Positions 37,501 through 52,500 of a DNA stretch of 64,000 nt are shown one piece after another (within the stretch, counting starts at the first letter, position 1; each line of letters opens with the position of its first letter). The notes beneath the pieces are model-generated. The model did no database searches. It saw only the letters and a program-made list of their open reading frames with translations, and had not been told where the DNA came from. The translations under genes were made by a program, and so were the position numbers. The stretch is taken from assembly GCA_958496175.1 (NCBI GenBank), contig OY292276.1:23206001-23270000 (forward strand). Direction: 5' to 3'. The stretch is from Sisyra terminalis (taxonomy: Eukaryota > Arthropoda > Insecta > Neuroptera > Sisyridae).

Positions 37501-40500
37501 TGATTTTCGTATATAATAAAGTAACATTGAATTATTGCATGCTAAAACACTTGCGACAATAAAGAAGGAGAACCTGAAGTCTATTTGTTTAAAACATATG
37601 TATTTATAGTAAAATTTGTGGGATTCGAAAAATCAACTATGAAAAAGGGCGATTGTTTTGTGTTGAAAAAAAAGCCAAAGCAAAAAAAAAATATTTTCCG
37701 TTGAAGAAACAAAATTAACTAAAAACTTTTATTCTTAAGGTGTCACTTCATGTTGATGCTTGATGCTGATTTCCAGCGTCAAATTTGGTCACGTGTTATG
37801 ATTTCGACTAATGTGCCGTCTGGGTAAAAAATTGCGATAAAACTAAAAATATTTCAGTTTAACACTGAAGCCATTCACTTGACGCTGAAAATAAGAAATC
37901 GAACTTGATGAAATTCGATATAAAGAAGCTGTTCCAAACAGTTAAGACAACTATGTGTAGTTGTTGCTCAAAGTAGACTAAGGAGTAACCATACATCAAT
38001 GGTTCAACTTTCCATTCTTGTTACTAGCTTGAGGCTAACTTATTTCACCAGTATGTCACTTGACGCTGTAATTTAACGCTTAAACTTGATTCTGATTTTC
38101 ATCTGGATGGTGCTTTGTTCGAAATTGCACCACGTGTTCCAATTTGACGCTGGAAATCAGTGTCAAGCGTAAATATGAAATTGTACCTATGGTGTTTAAA
38201 TTTTCTGCCATCAATGACGACTATCTATTCTAAATTTCTAATAGTTCGGAGATTTTAAACTTCTAAACTAGATCCGAGGAGTTATATTTTACAAGAAAAT
38301 GAAAAATAAGAAACTGTAAAAATTAAGTAAATATTAAAAATAATAACGTTTACTAGCAAAACTGGCTAATTCTATATTCTAGGTATAAAATTAGGATAAT
38401 TACTTTAAACCTATAATGTGCAGCATTTTATAGAAACATTATAAATAGATAAATAAAAAACTATAATCCGAGGAAAAAATTATTTTTCTGTAGATTACTC
38501 TGGACTAAAACTGGAAATTTGGTAACCCAATAAATTTCCAAATTTATAATTGTCTTAAATTGTTAGTGGTTACAACACAAAGGTTTAATATTTTATGATT
38601 TTTTATATTGATTACTTTCAGAAGTATTCTTGTTTAATCATTCACATTAAATTCATTCTTGTTGCTTAAAACTGTGAAAAGTGTATTTTACTAAAATCGT
38701 AGTAGAATTTTGATGTTTTACCAACATGTATGATCAACAGTAAAGTTATGGACATTTTGTATTTTACTGAAATCATTGCATGTATTTGGTTGTACTTTAC
38801 GACTTCTAATAATATACTTTTTTTGGCATGCAATCGTATAATACTTTAACCATAACTCTGTAAATCTTTAATCTGACCATGATTGTATGCAAAAATGTGT
38901 CCTAAAGTACAAGGAAATCATGTGGCATCCACATCAGATATTTTTAATTGAACGTTAAAGTATTAAAAGTTTGATTTGAAACATCCTACTTGCAGTTTCA
39001 AAGTTGAAAGCTCAACTAATTAAAGATAAAACTTTTCTTTCTCCAAGAGAAAGTTTCGGAAAAGTTCAACTGTAATTTATGATTGTGGAAGAATGAAACA
39101 GAAAACTATTATAAATTTTTTGCTTCATTTTAATGTAGTTCATTAAAAATTTATTGAAGAAGTTGAACTGAAACTTGGTGAAATTAATTTCACCACAAAT
39201 AAATATTTCATTTAAATACTTTCAATTCTTGTCAATGTGGGCTTTATTTTTACATATAATTTTGCATTTATAAAAGCAATATTCGTTTTTATCTACATTT
39301 AATGAACATAAAATCTAAAATCTGTTTTATCGCTCCAGCAAACTTGCCATAAACGAACCGCGGCAGATTGAAATAACAACTACTAGCTATACATTTCAAT
39401 TCTATCAAAAGGATTATTGATAATAGGATTATTCTAGTTTTATTCGTATAATAACTTCTATGGTTTTATAATTACGTTTCGCGCAGTGTTATCATAATAA
39501 AAACAATAATAATAATAATACAAAATAAACTGACATTAATTTTTCCCTTTCAACTTCTCTTAATTGAGACATTTAAGAACATTAGTTCTGTATAAATTGT
39601 CAAAAAATTAAATTTTAATTATTATTTTAATTTTGATATTATATATCTACCATTTGTCGTAGTATTAATTTGTTTATTATGTGTCTAATATGGTTCAATG
39701 ACTGTTTTTTTGACTTTTTGAAAGATTTTTAAATTTGCCTTATTAGTGAAAAATTGTTAGAGTATAAATATGGATGTACTGTTTAAACAATATATAAAAT
39801 ATAGTGTGGTCTTTCTTATGCAATATAATTTACGTGACTTATCACATAGCAGTAACGGAGCGATCCAATTCTACTTGATGGCCACTATATATATTGCTTG
39901 ACAACCGAAATACGTATCTGGGAGTCACGTGATAAATACATTTGTTTGATACTTTGTTCAAATTTATGTTTAAAGTTTATTTTTGTAAACTACATTACAT
40001 AATTAAGACCACAATACATTTTAAATATTGTATATACAGTATAACTGATCAAAATCAACGAAAAAATTTAATTTGAATTTACAGATATAGTTTGCAAAGA
40101 GCATGAAATTTGAGTAGAACATGATTAATATCTGAAATAGCGATATCTTTTTATTCAGAATGCCGTCTCATTTCTGGCGATCACCATGACAATCCTGTTC
40201 TTAATAACAATAGCTTTGAAAAGTTGTACTGAAGTACAACTAAACCAGCCTTCAAAGACTTTCGAAGTTTTTACATTATTCTTCTTCTTATGTTCCCCTT
40301 TTCAACGATTTTTCTCTGAATAAAGTTTTGGAACATTTGATATCTTTCTAGTCTCATTATACGTCCTGGATATTGTAGTTTTCTTATTTTTACCTCTTGG
40401 ATAAGCTCCGAAATCTTAGCAAGCTGCTGTAATACTTTTTTATTTGGAGTTCTGTTCAGATATGATATTTTAAGAACTTTACAGTATATCCACAATCCTC

Positions 40501-43500
40501 ATATCCACCATCTTGAAGGCTTGGATTTTGTTTAGGTTTCTCTGATTAAGAGTAGTAGCTTCCATACCATACAGTACTATAGTGAATAGGGAGCATTTTG
40601 CCATTCGTAGTTTGGTATTGTCGTTAAGCCATTTCCTACCGAAGAAGTTCCTCATATTCATAAAAATGGTTCGGTCATTTCGATTCTAGAGCGAATGTTT
40701 GCTGTGGAGTCCCCGTACCCGGTCAGTTTACCTCCCTCCCCCGATAAATTTATAATTAGTATTTGGAATTAATACATATAGGAAACGCTTCAAAAATATA
40801 AATCAATTAAAAGAAGTGAAGAATTAAAGTTGACTCTTTTATTAATCCTTATTCTCTATATCTTCCTTTGAAATGTTGTCTTAAAAATGCAATAGAAAAT
40901 AAAAATGTTTTGGTTTGAAGGATAATTGATCTCAAAATATAATATACTTAGTACTGCTATTCGTATTCTGCAACTATGCTTAGCTTATAAGTTTGTAACA
41001 CATGGTACTTTTTGGGAAATCTCTCGAGACAGAGACTTCCACCAATTTAGTTTCTTTTTTTACTATGCACTGTTACCATGATGGACTACGCAAGACTAAA
41101 TATGTCCAAATAACATTGACTTTAATGCTATCAACCAACTACTTAGCTTAAAAGAATAACATTTAGAGTTGAACTGTTGTATTACTAATAGATTGTAAGA
41201 GTTACAGAAGTTGTTTTTGATCAATAATTCTGATGCAAATATTTTTATCAGTCTTTCCATCTTCTGTTCACGTTCCTGCATTTTGTAGCTTATTCCATTT
41301 GAGTTTTATTATTGTCATCTTTAGCAATTAATGTCCAAAAAAACCCTGTCCATTAGAAAATCTCAGTAAATCATCGTTGGCGTCTTTGGAACGAGTGAAG
41401 TGGGAGATGCGCGCAATAGATAAACTTTCAAACAAGGATAATTATTTCCAACATAGCGTGAATCTTAGAGATAATGCAATACATTAACTAAAGAAAAACT
41501 AGAGAAACACAAATGAATGAGTAAAGGCTTCAAATAATCAACTTAAACACTATAAACAACAATAGGAAAGAGTTGCTTACTAAAGAATATGTCAAAAAAA
41601 CAGACGTAGCAGATGTAGTGGAAAAATGATGGGCAAAAACAGGCAAAAGCAAAGAAAATTGGATACAAAAATAGAAAATCATTCAACTAGAAATTCCAAA
41701 AGAAAAAGAAAATTAATATTTTTTACCAAAAGTTAATACTTCTTTCCGTTTCTGTTTGTTCTATTTTGAGAGATTTTATTTTGAGTTTATAAACACCTAC
41801 ACAAAAGTTCAAAGTTCAAATCCATCGACAGAATTCACAAAGAAATTCAAGAACAGGGAGTAGAAATTAAATGGAGAGTAAAATCTCTTTTCAGTAATGT
41901 TGACCTAAACCTAAAGTTGAGACAAAGAACGGTAAAGTGTTATGTATGAATGGCATGCGATTTTGTATGTGAGAAATGAACTTTAAAAGAAATATGGAAT
42001 TGTGGTCAAGTTAAAAGCTTATGAAATATGGTTCATTGAAAGATGGAACTTTCATGAACCAATTCGATTATTATTAAATTTTTGATCTCAGCTAAAACTA
42101 AACTGTTATTAGAGCAAATAAAATGATGAAAGGATAACCGATAGGAAATAAGTTCCGTAAATTTCGTTCTTAATATAGCTACATTGACTTGATTCAGTTG
42201 CCTTTGTTCATAAAATTGCAATAGTCTCGATAGTCAGAATATTGTCGTAATAGGAAATGCCTGCATTTCTATTTGGTTGAATTAAAAAAATATAAATTAC
42301 CAGATTTTAATTTAACAGGAAGCAATCTGAAAAACCATAGATGTATTAGGCATAGAGTTTATGATTCTTATGACCCATCCGCTGGTTTCTAACGATAAAT
42401 GTAATCACATAAATAAAATTTAATATGTGTGCCAAAATTCAAGCGTCAAATGAGGCTCTCTATCAAATGTCAGTGCATATAATTGCGAGTAGTAAATATT
42501 AATACTTGTTTATAAACATTCAACTTATAAGTAATAAAGTAATATACCGACTATCTACTTTTTTTGAAAATATATTATTAGGGAAAGTCATATCTGGTGA
42601 GTATGATATGCATAATATGGCTGATAGAATCTGGTGAAAAAGCTAAACAAGACTTAGCTTTATCGTTCCTTTTTTCATGGTTCACATATTACATTTTAGT
42701 CACGTGACCACGTTTTTCGCTAAAAACCAGCGTCCAGCGACTGTGTGAAATTTCACCTTTATTTAACGTTCTTGTCTACTCATTAAAGTGCTCAGAGAAA
42801 GAGGAAAGACATGATGTTATAGTCATCAATTATGTAGTATTTTTATTTTTAGTTACGTTAACTTTATGAGTCATTCCTTATGAAATCAATAAATATGAAT
42901 ATAAAAAGTGGACCGCATATTTTTTTATTTTAATAAATTAGTACAAAAAATTGTGGATAATCTTTGGAGTACTAGAACTACTAGACCATTACCAATTATT
43001 TTTTTATTGCATATTTTTTGATCAGTTCTCATCCGAAATAAAAAATCATTCAATTTCATACATGTACAAAATCGGTTATAGCTTCTCACTCCGAAAAGAT
43101 ATCGAAATAAAATCGATAAAACAATAGAATCGTATAAATATGAGTTCTTACACCAAGAGTGGCCAGCTAAAATGATTTGCGGATCACTTTGGAAATGCAT
43201 TACAACTGCTAGAGCCACATATAAACTTATATATCTCCAGTTCATCATATTTGATTAAGAAACACTGTAGACTTTTAATAAATGGGTTTTTGCAATTTTG
43301 GTCATCATCAAATAAATATTTTTTCTAAAAGTGTGATGAATCACGCGGGCCGGGTAAAAGTCAAGAATGGTCCTCATGCGGCTCGTGCGCCGCGGGTTGA
43401 TTACCTCTGCTTTACACTTTATTGACTTCAGGTTTAACTTCTCTATAATCGCTTCATACTTAATGTATATTGACTTTTGATGCTTAATCAAACTCTTATT

Positions 43501-46500
43501 TTTATATAGAGGGCGAAGATAAACCTATATAAAACTTTTTTGTAAGGTCTTCCAATCATCTTAAAAACATCTAACTGTTATTGCTTTTTTATGGTCCTCC
43601 AGAATATATTCAAATTCACTAATAAGTGTGATGGTATTTGATGAGACGTTTAATTGAATTTGCTATTGATTTTAAAATAATTCATGACTGAAAAGGAGAG
43701 TTCCTGATGACCAAATTGCATCACAAGGAAGATCATTCATTAAGAGTGGTTTCCATCACGCCAAGCTCCTGTCATCAAATTAGATTATAGGACCTGGATT
43801 CTAATGACCAACTTAAAAAAGAAAAAAAATCTTAAAGTTAATATATACATAGAGTCCTATTGGAAGATGAGCCGTCAAAATGACGGATTGGATTTTGGGA
43901 CGAGCCAAGTATGTATTTCTCGGTTTACTTATTATGAGAAGCACTATGATAGTTATAGACCTGAGATGTAGTTAGGCAAGCGTAAATAAAATTTAAAAAA
44001 AAAATGACGAACTATAGCCTTATAAATTGACCAAAGAATCTAAAAATAATTAATCGAAACTATGGAAGTGAATTATTCATTAAAGCTTTAAAGTTCTATA
44101 GAAAATACCCTTTTATCGTGGAACATTTTATTAAAAATTCAATTAGATTTTTTCAAATAAGGATTTTTAACGTTCTGTACTATTATTTTTATCGTAGAAA
44201 TATTGTGATTCTTTATCTTTTCCAATTAATTTCTTGATTTGAAAAAAAAGCCGAGACGATCAAGTTGAAATTTTTATCCATTCTATCAAAATATACTTTA
44301 ATAATACGTCATCGGAGTTGAAGAAAATTAGATTTGTGACAGTATTGATTTTGTATTTTTGAAAACCTCGACAAATATGAAGTTAATGAACGAAGCTATC
44401 CTATCAAGGATTTAATGGCAATCTAGTAAGGGGAAGATTTTTGTTGATTAATCGCATTAGAAACATTTCAATCTTAATGGGTTGAAACTTGGAAAATAGT
44501 TTAGACATCCCCTGTCATATAAGAACTATTAAATTTTTACTATAAGTAAAGAAAAGTGTATATCCATTTAAAATTAGTTTGCTTTTTTAAAACTTATATT
44601 AATACTGAAGCTCTTTCTTCCTTCGGTTTCTTTCTACTGGTGGCTTATAATGAACAAAAAGATTAAATCGATGGCTTTTCGTTTTATGTTGAGTCAAACG
44701 CTTTAAACGAATCGTTTCTTATTAAATTTCTTGACAGTTTAGAAGTTTGAAAGCGAAATAATTATAGTCATAATAAGGTTCCTTCATTTTTGAGCATGCC
44801 ATATTTGATGAAAGGAACAGAATTGATTTTATGACATAAACCTTTTCTTAGTGTACAACGGAGAGATTTAATTTAAATTTAGCTTTTCACTGATCAAATT
44901 CAACGAAACGTTTTACAATTGAATAAATTGTTGCACTAAATAATATTTTGTTACAGAACAACATTTTGAGGTAAATAAGAAGAAACGCTGTGCAAAAGAA
45001 GTGCATATAACTCACTAACTTTTGGTTTAAATTAAAAATTGCTTTAAGGCTTTTTAACTACTACTAAAGCCTATATTATAGACCAAACTCCATGTTTACA
45101 CCAAAAGGGGTGAAGCTTTAAATTTCTTCTTTCGTAGTTTCTCTAATCCATTGAATAACGGCTTAAAAAAAGTCCATTATTTTTACTGAACATCTATATA
45201 GTTTAATTGTCTACAAAACACAAATAAACGGCTACGTAGGAAAAATTTCAAAGAATTTCATTTAAGTCATTTGGATTCGGAACTCTAAGAACTTAACAAT
45301 CATGTATTTCACTAATTTTAATAGGTAATATACAAAAAGAGGTAATTGAATAAGAGTTATTGAAAAAAATTCAACGCCAACGAAATTTGTTACAGAATAA
45401 TTTTTAATTTATTTGCTTTGGGGAAACAGAAAACGAAACAATGATTTCAAAGCATCGTTGACATTTTTATCCACTTTCTTTTTCTTTCATATCATTTATT
45501 GACATTATTCAACAGCTGCAGTTGACAAGGTTAAAGACAGGAAAGAAAACATTTTTCATTGATCAAAATATTTATTCCTTTTTCCTGAAGAGATGATAAA
45601 GAAAGAAGTATTGAGTTTAAAAAAGTATTGTTATTGAAAGTTGTTGTAAACATGAAGAAAATTTTACCCTTTTCGAAAAGTGTGAATCGAAAGAAAATAT
45701 TTCCTTAAGAATTACAACAAAATAAAATATATAATTATACGTCTATCGAGTTGTCATTAAATTTTTATAGATTGTAGAAAAAAACCCATGGTATTAATTG
45801 TCATTTTTTGTCGTCAATTTTTGTGAAAGAATAAATAAAAGATGTGTCGACCGTATATTTTCCCGAAAAGTGCTACATAATATTAACTTACCTAACAATA
45901 TCATTATTACGTATAAAACAGTATTTCTTAACCTTTAATGGAAGCCGCACCCCTTTGAATTTGAAAATTGGTACCCGCATCCTCTTGAAAAATGTGTTTG
46001 GTTTTTTAGTTAAGAAAAAAAAAATTGCGAAACTTATTGTCAAAGTTTCAGAATTTATATTGTAATTCATAGTTTATATTTATAAAGATATTAATTAGTT
46101 GAACAAAATATTAATTGTTGAAAATTACCAAGTTATAAGGTCAATATAACAAACTTAATTTTAATTAGTAAACATTGTTTTACATTCCTGGTGCTAGTTT
46201 CAAATGTAATATCAGTTAAGTATTTCTCGGGAATTTGGATACGGAGTACTTAGTTTGATGTTAAATTTTCAAATTTTGCAACGTTACGTTTATATATTTC
46301 TCTATCTTTTCTGCCAATAGTTAAAGTTAACATCATTATAAAAAAATAGTTTGACATTCATACATAACTTATTTATTCGATCTTGTGTTAGCCATCAACT
46401 GGCAAAGTATTATGAACCCGAATGTTTTAATGACGATGTTTACTATAAATTTTGCGCGAAAAAGCTGTAAAATATATCAACGAAATGTTGCAAAATTTGA

Positions 46501-49500
46501 AAAAAAAAAACATAAAATTATTCCGTATTCAAGTTCTCGCGAAATACTCAATTGGCAATAAGTCATTAAAGATGAGATTCAAAACACGGATATTTCTATA
46601 ATAAATTCTTTCGAAACTTAGTGTCTATATAAATGCCACCTCTTTTATTGGCAAAGCTGATAACTCCAAGCTTCTTTTGTACCAAATTTGGCCTTCTTTG
46701 GCGTAAACATTTATGGTAGGATAATTATTACCACCATTGATTGATACTTAAAAAAAATCAATTTCCAGATTTTCTTAATAAGATACGCTTTCGATTGCCT
46801 GTGTCCAAAACCATTTGTACATTATTTCATTTAAAAAAAATAGTGGATTGTTACAGCCTCTATTATTAGACAAGAAAACTAGCCTTTTAATAAAACGACT
46901 AAGGAATTATTTTTACTTTATAAATATTGTAATATCAGTAACGTACGTATTAATTAAACAAACTATTTTTTTTTTTATTATGGTAAAATTTCGGGTTTTC
47001 AGATCCTTGGTGATAACAGATTAATACAAATTCTCAGTGGACTAGGATCAAAAATAAGTAGTTAAAACTTGATTTTTACTCGCAACGTTTCAGCTCCTTT
47101 ATTGAGCCTTTCTCAGGCGTTCATAACCATAAACAATCGCTTTAACTTTGTTAAAAATAATCCTTATCATGATTCATTTTTATAGATACAGTACAGTTGA
47201 TAAAATCAATAATAAAACTTCCAAGATACATAGAATTTCAATAAAAAATAAAAATTTCAATAAAAAATAATTAAAAAATAGTTAAAAATGACACTATTTT
47301 AAAACTCAACCACTCAGCATTGTTGAATCTCAGAACCGTTTTTTTATACTTTATTAGAAGATTGAATTTATTTTCTATTAAGCATTTGGTCAATAGTTTT
47401 TAATTTTAAATCAGCATAGTTTTCTAATTTCAATTTAATTAAAAATGTTTCCTTTCCATAAATGTGATAACCCAGCTCATTTTTTCCAATGAAGTTTTCA
47501 ACGATGTATCTAAGTGGCACTACTATAAATAGTATTACAGAATTTTAACAACTTTTTGTTGAGGAGTAGATGAACGTTACTTATGAAACGTCTTTTATGT
47601 AACCATTTTTTTTTTTTTTTGATAAAAATACGAACAAATTTAATTATTTAACTTTCATAAATGTTTATCTAGAAGTTAGAAGGATTCAAGAATTCTAATT
47701 AAAAAACCTCAATGTGGACAAATGGAAACATTTTCGAGTGAATGTTATTAAAGTGTTTAATAAAATGTTAAAAAAATTATCAAAGCCAAGTACAAGAAGT
47801 TTTAAAATTGAAAACATTCCAGACATGCAAATTGAAAAATCGTGATGAAAACACAACATTATAAAATATAACATTCAATTTATTTAAAACCAAGCTTCGA
47901 AACTTCATTTAACAGTCATATCTTTGTTCGTTTGCAGAAAATGTAGAAACTAAACGTTAAACATAGACATAGCATTCGCTGCACAGAACGTGAAATGAAA
48001 CTAATTACAAGCTGAAACGTAAATCCGAAACCCTTTATATTGTAATAACAGAGAGACTATATCAGATAATAATGATTAATTCCATTCAGGCATAAAACTG
48101 ACGTCAGCACTTGGTGGCTTAAACTGAAACGAGGGATGTGGCTGAAAACTCATTTTTCACAAACTAGAAACTAAGTTTGGCTTTTTGCTTGTTTTAAATT
48201 GTTCTGTTTTGTAAAATGACAAACAGAAACATTTCCCGTCGAAAATAAATTCAAAGTAATTATTTTAATAAAAGATTGGTGCCGCTTTTTTTTCTCAAGA
48301 GATCAACACAAAACTTTAAATTATTATAATGATGTTGAGCTTTTATGTAGGTGTAATGTGCTTCATCAAAAACAATGCTGCATTCATCAAGTTTATCACA
48401 ACCTGCAAGTAAATATTTTTATTTTCATTCACTTTAAAGAAAAATCTAAGAAGAATTCATTCACTCTTAAAGCAGACCGTTTAATTTCGTTTATAATTGA
48501 ATTAATTAACATGCATGTAGAAGCATCATTTAAAATCAATTTCGGCCATATTGGTTAAAGCTCATTTCAATAAAAATGTTGACACCCCAACAATTTGATA
48601 AATCTCAAGATTTTATTGACCAAAAAATTGTACAAATATATTTTTTTCTAGGCAAAAAATAACATACTTCACGATTGTATGCTCTGGAGATTTATATTTT
48701 ATCTCAATATTTGAGAACTGGAAAGTTATAAGAATTGAACTTCTAAAAACTTAAAATTCTATGTGTAAGAGACGTAATGAACCAAAATATGCTGTTATTC
48801 CGTTTTAAAAGAAGAACCATTTATTTCCGTAAAAACGCAAATATTGATATTTAATTTGCACTTAATTAATTAAAGGCAAAGAATCGTTAATGTTAAAAGA
48901 TAAAACAATTTCTTTTCAGGCACCATCTGATTAAATTAAATAAAGAAAATAATCATTAAACCATGCTTGCATTGATAAAATGCTCTAAAAAGGTATAAAA
49001 TAAATTAATGAACTGAATTTTCGAACCAATTTTATCATCGATATTAAGGTGATATTAGCCAATTAATGAGAATCGTTAGCTATCAAGTTGTACTTCAAAG
49101 CAAGGGGTGTTCCAAATTACCAAATTGTAAACAAAATTGCATTCCTCGCTTTGATACACTACTAGATAGTTTACGATTCTCATAAACTGACTAATAACGC
49201 CTTAACATTGATGATGCAATTGATACGAAGTTTTAGTTTGTAATTTATTTTTGAAAATCTTTGAGGTTTTTAGGTTTTTAAAATCTTTTTTAAATATTTT
49301 TATTTTCTCCTTTATTATCTTTCAATATATTTTTAATATCGATTTGGATATGTCCCTATATAAATTGCGAGCACTGAAAGGTGTATCGTCAATTTAGTAT
49401 ACTGCGTATACCCGTTCCTTTATCGTTAGCTATACTGGTTACTGTTTAAAACGGAACGCAGTCCAATATAAAGACAATTATGTTTTGGCGTTGTTTTTGA

Positions 49501-52500
49501 ATTTGATTGTGACAAAATGCAATCGAATATTTATTCCGGATGTACATTTATAAATTTCTTGAGTAACTTTCATTTCATACAAAGGATTGGTTTTACACTG
49601 CAATAAATGCCGGTTCTTTAAATTTTCCATAGTTGTTCTTAACGGCCGGTATCTTTGATTACCCATTCCATATTCAATAATAATTCATACGGGGTCATTA
49701 AAAGGAAGTAGATGTGCCAAAATTCAGCACAATAAAGTGCCGGGAAGTAGGTAAAAAATGAAACTTTAAGTTCCGTATCCTTCAAAGTGAGCTTATACAA
49801 GGGAAGTTAAAAAAATATAAAGATCTAATTTACTTATATTCTTTTTACTTGGTTTATACATGGTTTTTTAATCAGTAGTCATTTATCAAGAGGGGATTTA
49901 TGCTTTATAATTTATGAATGACCCATCAACAAAAACATGATTTTAAGTAGCAATATTAAAGTAGCTTTTAATCTTTCTGGGATTTTTGCAACTTTTAAAA
50001 AATAAATAAATCAAACTTATTTAATTGGTCAAAGCTGGGCAGTCTAACTTCGAATAATTCAAAGGCCACTATGAATAAAATTACGATTGCAGGGATTGCG
50101 AAAACTATAATATATTTTTAACAGAGATCCTTTCATTGATGAAGAAATGATTCACTTGTGTATATTTTCGATTTGAAGCAAATTTTTATATTTGTTGGGC
50201 CACCGTTCAGGGGCTGCAAATATTGTGGTTACGGGTCACATGCCTTATGGATGACAATCTTGATGTAAAGAAATCATTGAACGCTATTTTTTAACATTTT
50301 GAGACGTCTGACTAATTTGAAAATTTTCCCACTCATTAAGGCCTAATGATAATATAACGATTTTTTAGTTTTTTTTTTTTCATTTTGTCTACAACAGGGT
50401 TTTCGGGAAATATATCTAATTTTAGATATTAAACATACATACTACCCATAAGACAATAAATTTTACTTTTGTGATGTCATAGATGTCGCAATATAGGGCA
50501 ATTTTCTTAATGGCGGCCTATTTCAAGCTATTACTGTGGTTTTGTTTTAAATCTAAAAAAATGGAAACATAAATTACTGTTTAAGAAACTGAAAAACACG
50601 CATTAACAAGAAATGGAAGTAAGAAGTATGAAATAAACTTAAAGTATGAAGATTTTATTCTGTACAAAGACACAGTCAACTAATTTATAAACAATGTTTA
50701 ATCAGTTTACAAAAAGAATGAAGTAATTCATTGTTAAAAAAGCGTGGGATTCTTTTTAAATATATTTTTTTAAAAAATATACTCCTTTATGTAATTACCA
50801 ATGAAAAATGTAATATCAAGCATCCCACGCTGGTGTAAAATAAAATTATTTTCCACTTATTTTTATTTTTTTAAATATCACTTTAAATTAGAAGACTTTA
50901 TCGTAGAAAAAAAATTTCAAACTTAAAATTGATTTCATACCTTTTATTTCCATTTGCTATTATAAAGCGTGTTTTATTTTTTTAACTATAATTAATTTTT
51001 CTGTTAACTATTGAATAAGAAATAAGTCCAGGGTTGCACCTTTATTTTTTTCTTCTTAAAGAAATGATTCGTTTTTCCAACATGACCGTTTTTCCATAAA
51101 AGACACTGCTTATGTTATTTGTTTTTTTTTTTTTTGTCATAAGTATAGATTCTTATTCTTTACTTCAGAATGCTTTATGTATAATGACAGTCGTTATGGT
51201 TACGATTCTAGGAGAATCATCAAATGAATTTTTCATTTCATTTTCTTTGCTTGTATGTACAATATTTAATCAAGAAGACAAACTACGAATTCATTTATCT
51301 TATTTTGCAAAAATCTTCAGCAACTTTTTAATCCCCTATGCAATTTGATCCCCATATTAGTATATTTATAGCAGCAATCACAGTCTTACACTTAAAACAG
51401 ATGTGTCATTATTTTTGTTTGCTGTTATATTGAAATAAATTTATATTTGGATTTAGTATTTTACTTATATTTTATAGAGACGAAAAGATTTGTGTTAGTT
51501 TGATACTGGTACTAGTTAATAGTATTAAATTTTAACTTATAAATTTTCAACCCTATGAACACTTAGGTAAATAGATGTAATGTAAATAATTCAATTTGGA
51601 ACTTTTTAAACATTTTGGACCTTCTTTTTTTAAGTAATTTATGCGGAGAAATGCTTTTCCCTTGTTGAAAATCTGACTAAAAGCAAAAGACTGAGTGTTG
51701 AAAACAAACAATATTTAGCGATGCGTTGTTGCGGCTGAAGTAAACCAAGCAAACAAGCAACCAAGTTCATCCAGCTACATAAAGATAGAACAGAAGGAAG
51801 AACGAACAGGCGAAATACAGGCAAGAGTCGGCTGAAATATTGATCGAACACCTCGTTTCCACCTGCATAACTTCTCAAACTTTCCTTTTATAACATTATA
51901 CTATATGTATATACATTAATGGAAAATAATAACATAAAAAATAAACTGGAAAATTAAACATAAGGAAATATTTTTAATTAAAATGTATTTGTACATTTTA
52001 TCTTTATGACATGGTATCGTTCATATGATTGAATTAATAGATAGACGCATGTAAGTTAAAGTTATACTTTTTTGTAAGTCATCTAGTTTTTCTCTGGGAA
52101 TAAGGGTCTACAAAAAAAAGCGCTTGAATTTTACTTGCCTTAGTTGACCATATACACTTTCAAATAAAATCGACAAATAAAAGAAATAATAACAATCAGT
52201 AAGTTCAAATTTGAGGCAATAATTATTGTTTATAATTGGTTTTCACTCACACGTATGTGTTTACGATCTTTGTTCTCTGTCTTTACCAAAATATATACCG
52301 AAATTTGAATATTAATATCAGAGATGTCAGAAAAAAGACTACAAATTTTAAAGCAACTTAGTTAATTTAAAAAAACATCTTACATGAAGTTTGTTTACAA
52401 TTGAAACAATAATCATTACCTGATGATGACTATTGAAACGCGTCGTATTCAATAAAGAAATTGAGTCATACGACATAAATAATGATTCATTAAGATACTA

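Noticed and set aside
51112..51348. 78-codon hydrophobic frame
   Set aside because: Poly-T derived Phe run at its start and no recognisable membrane-protein family.
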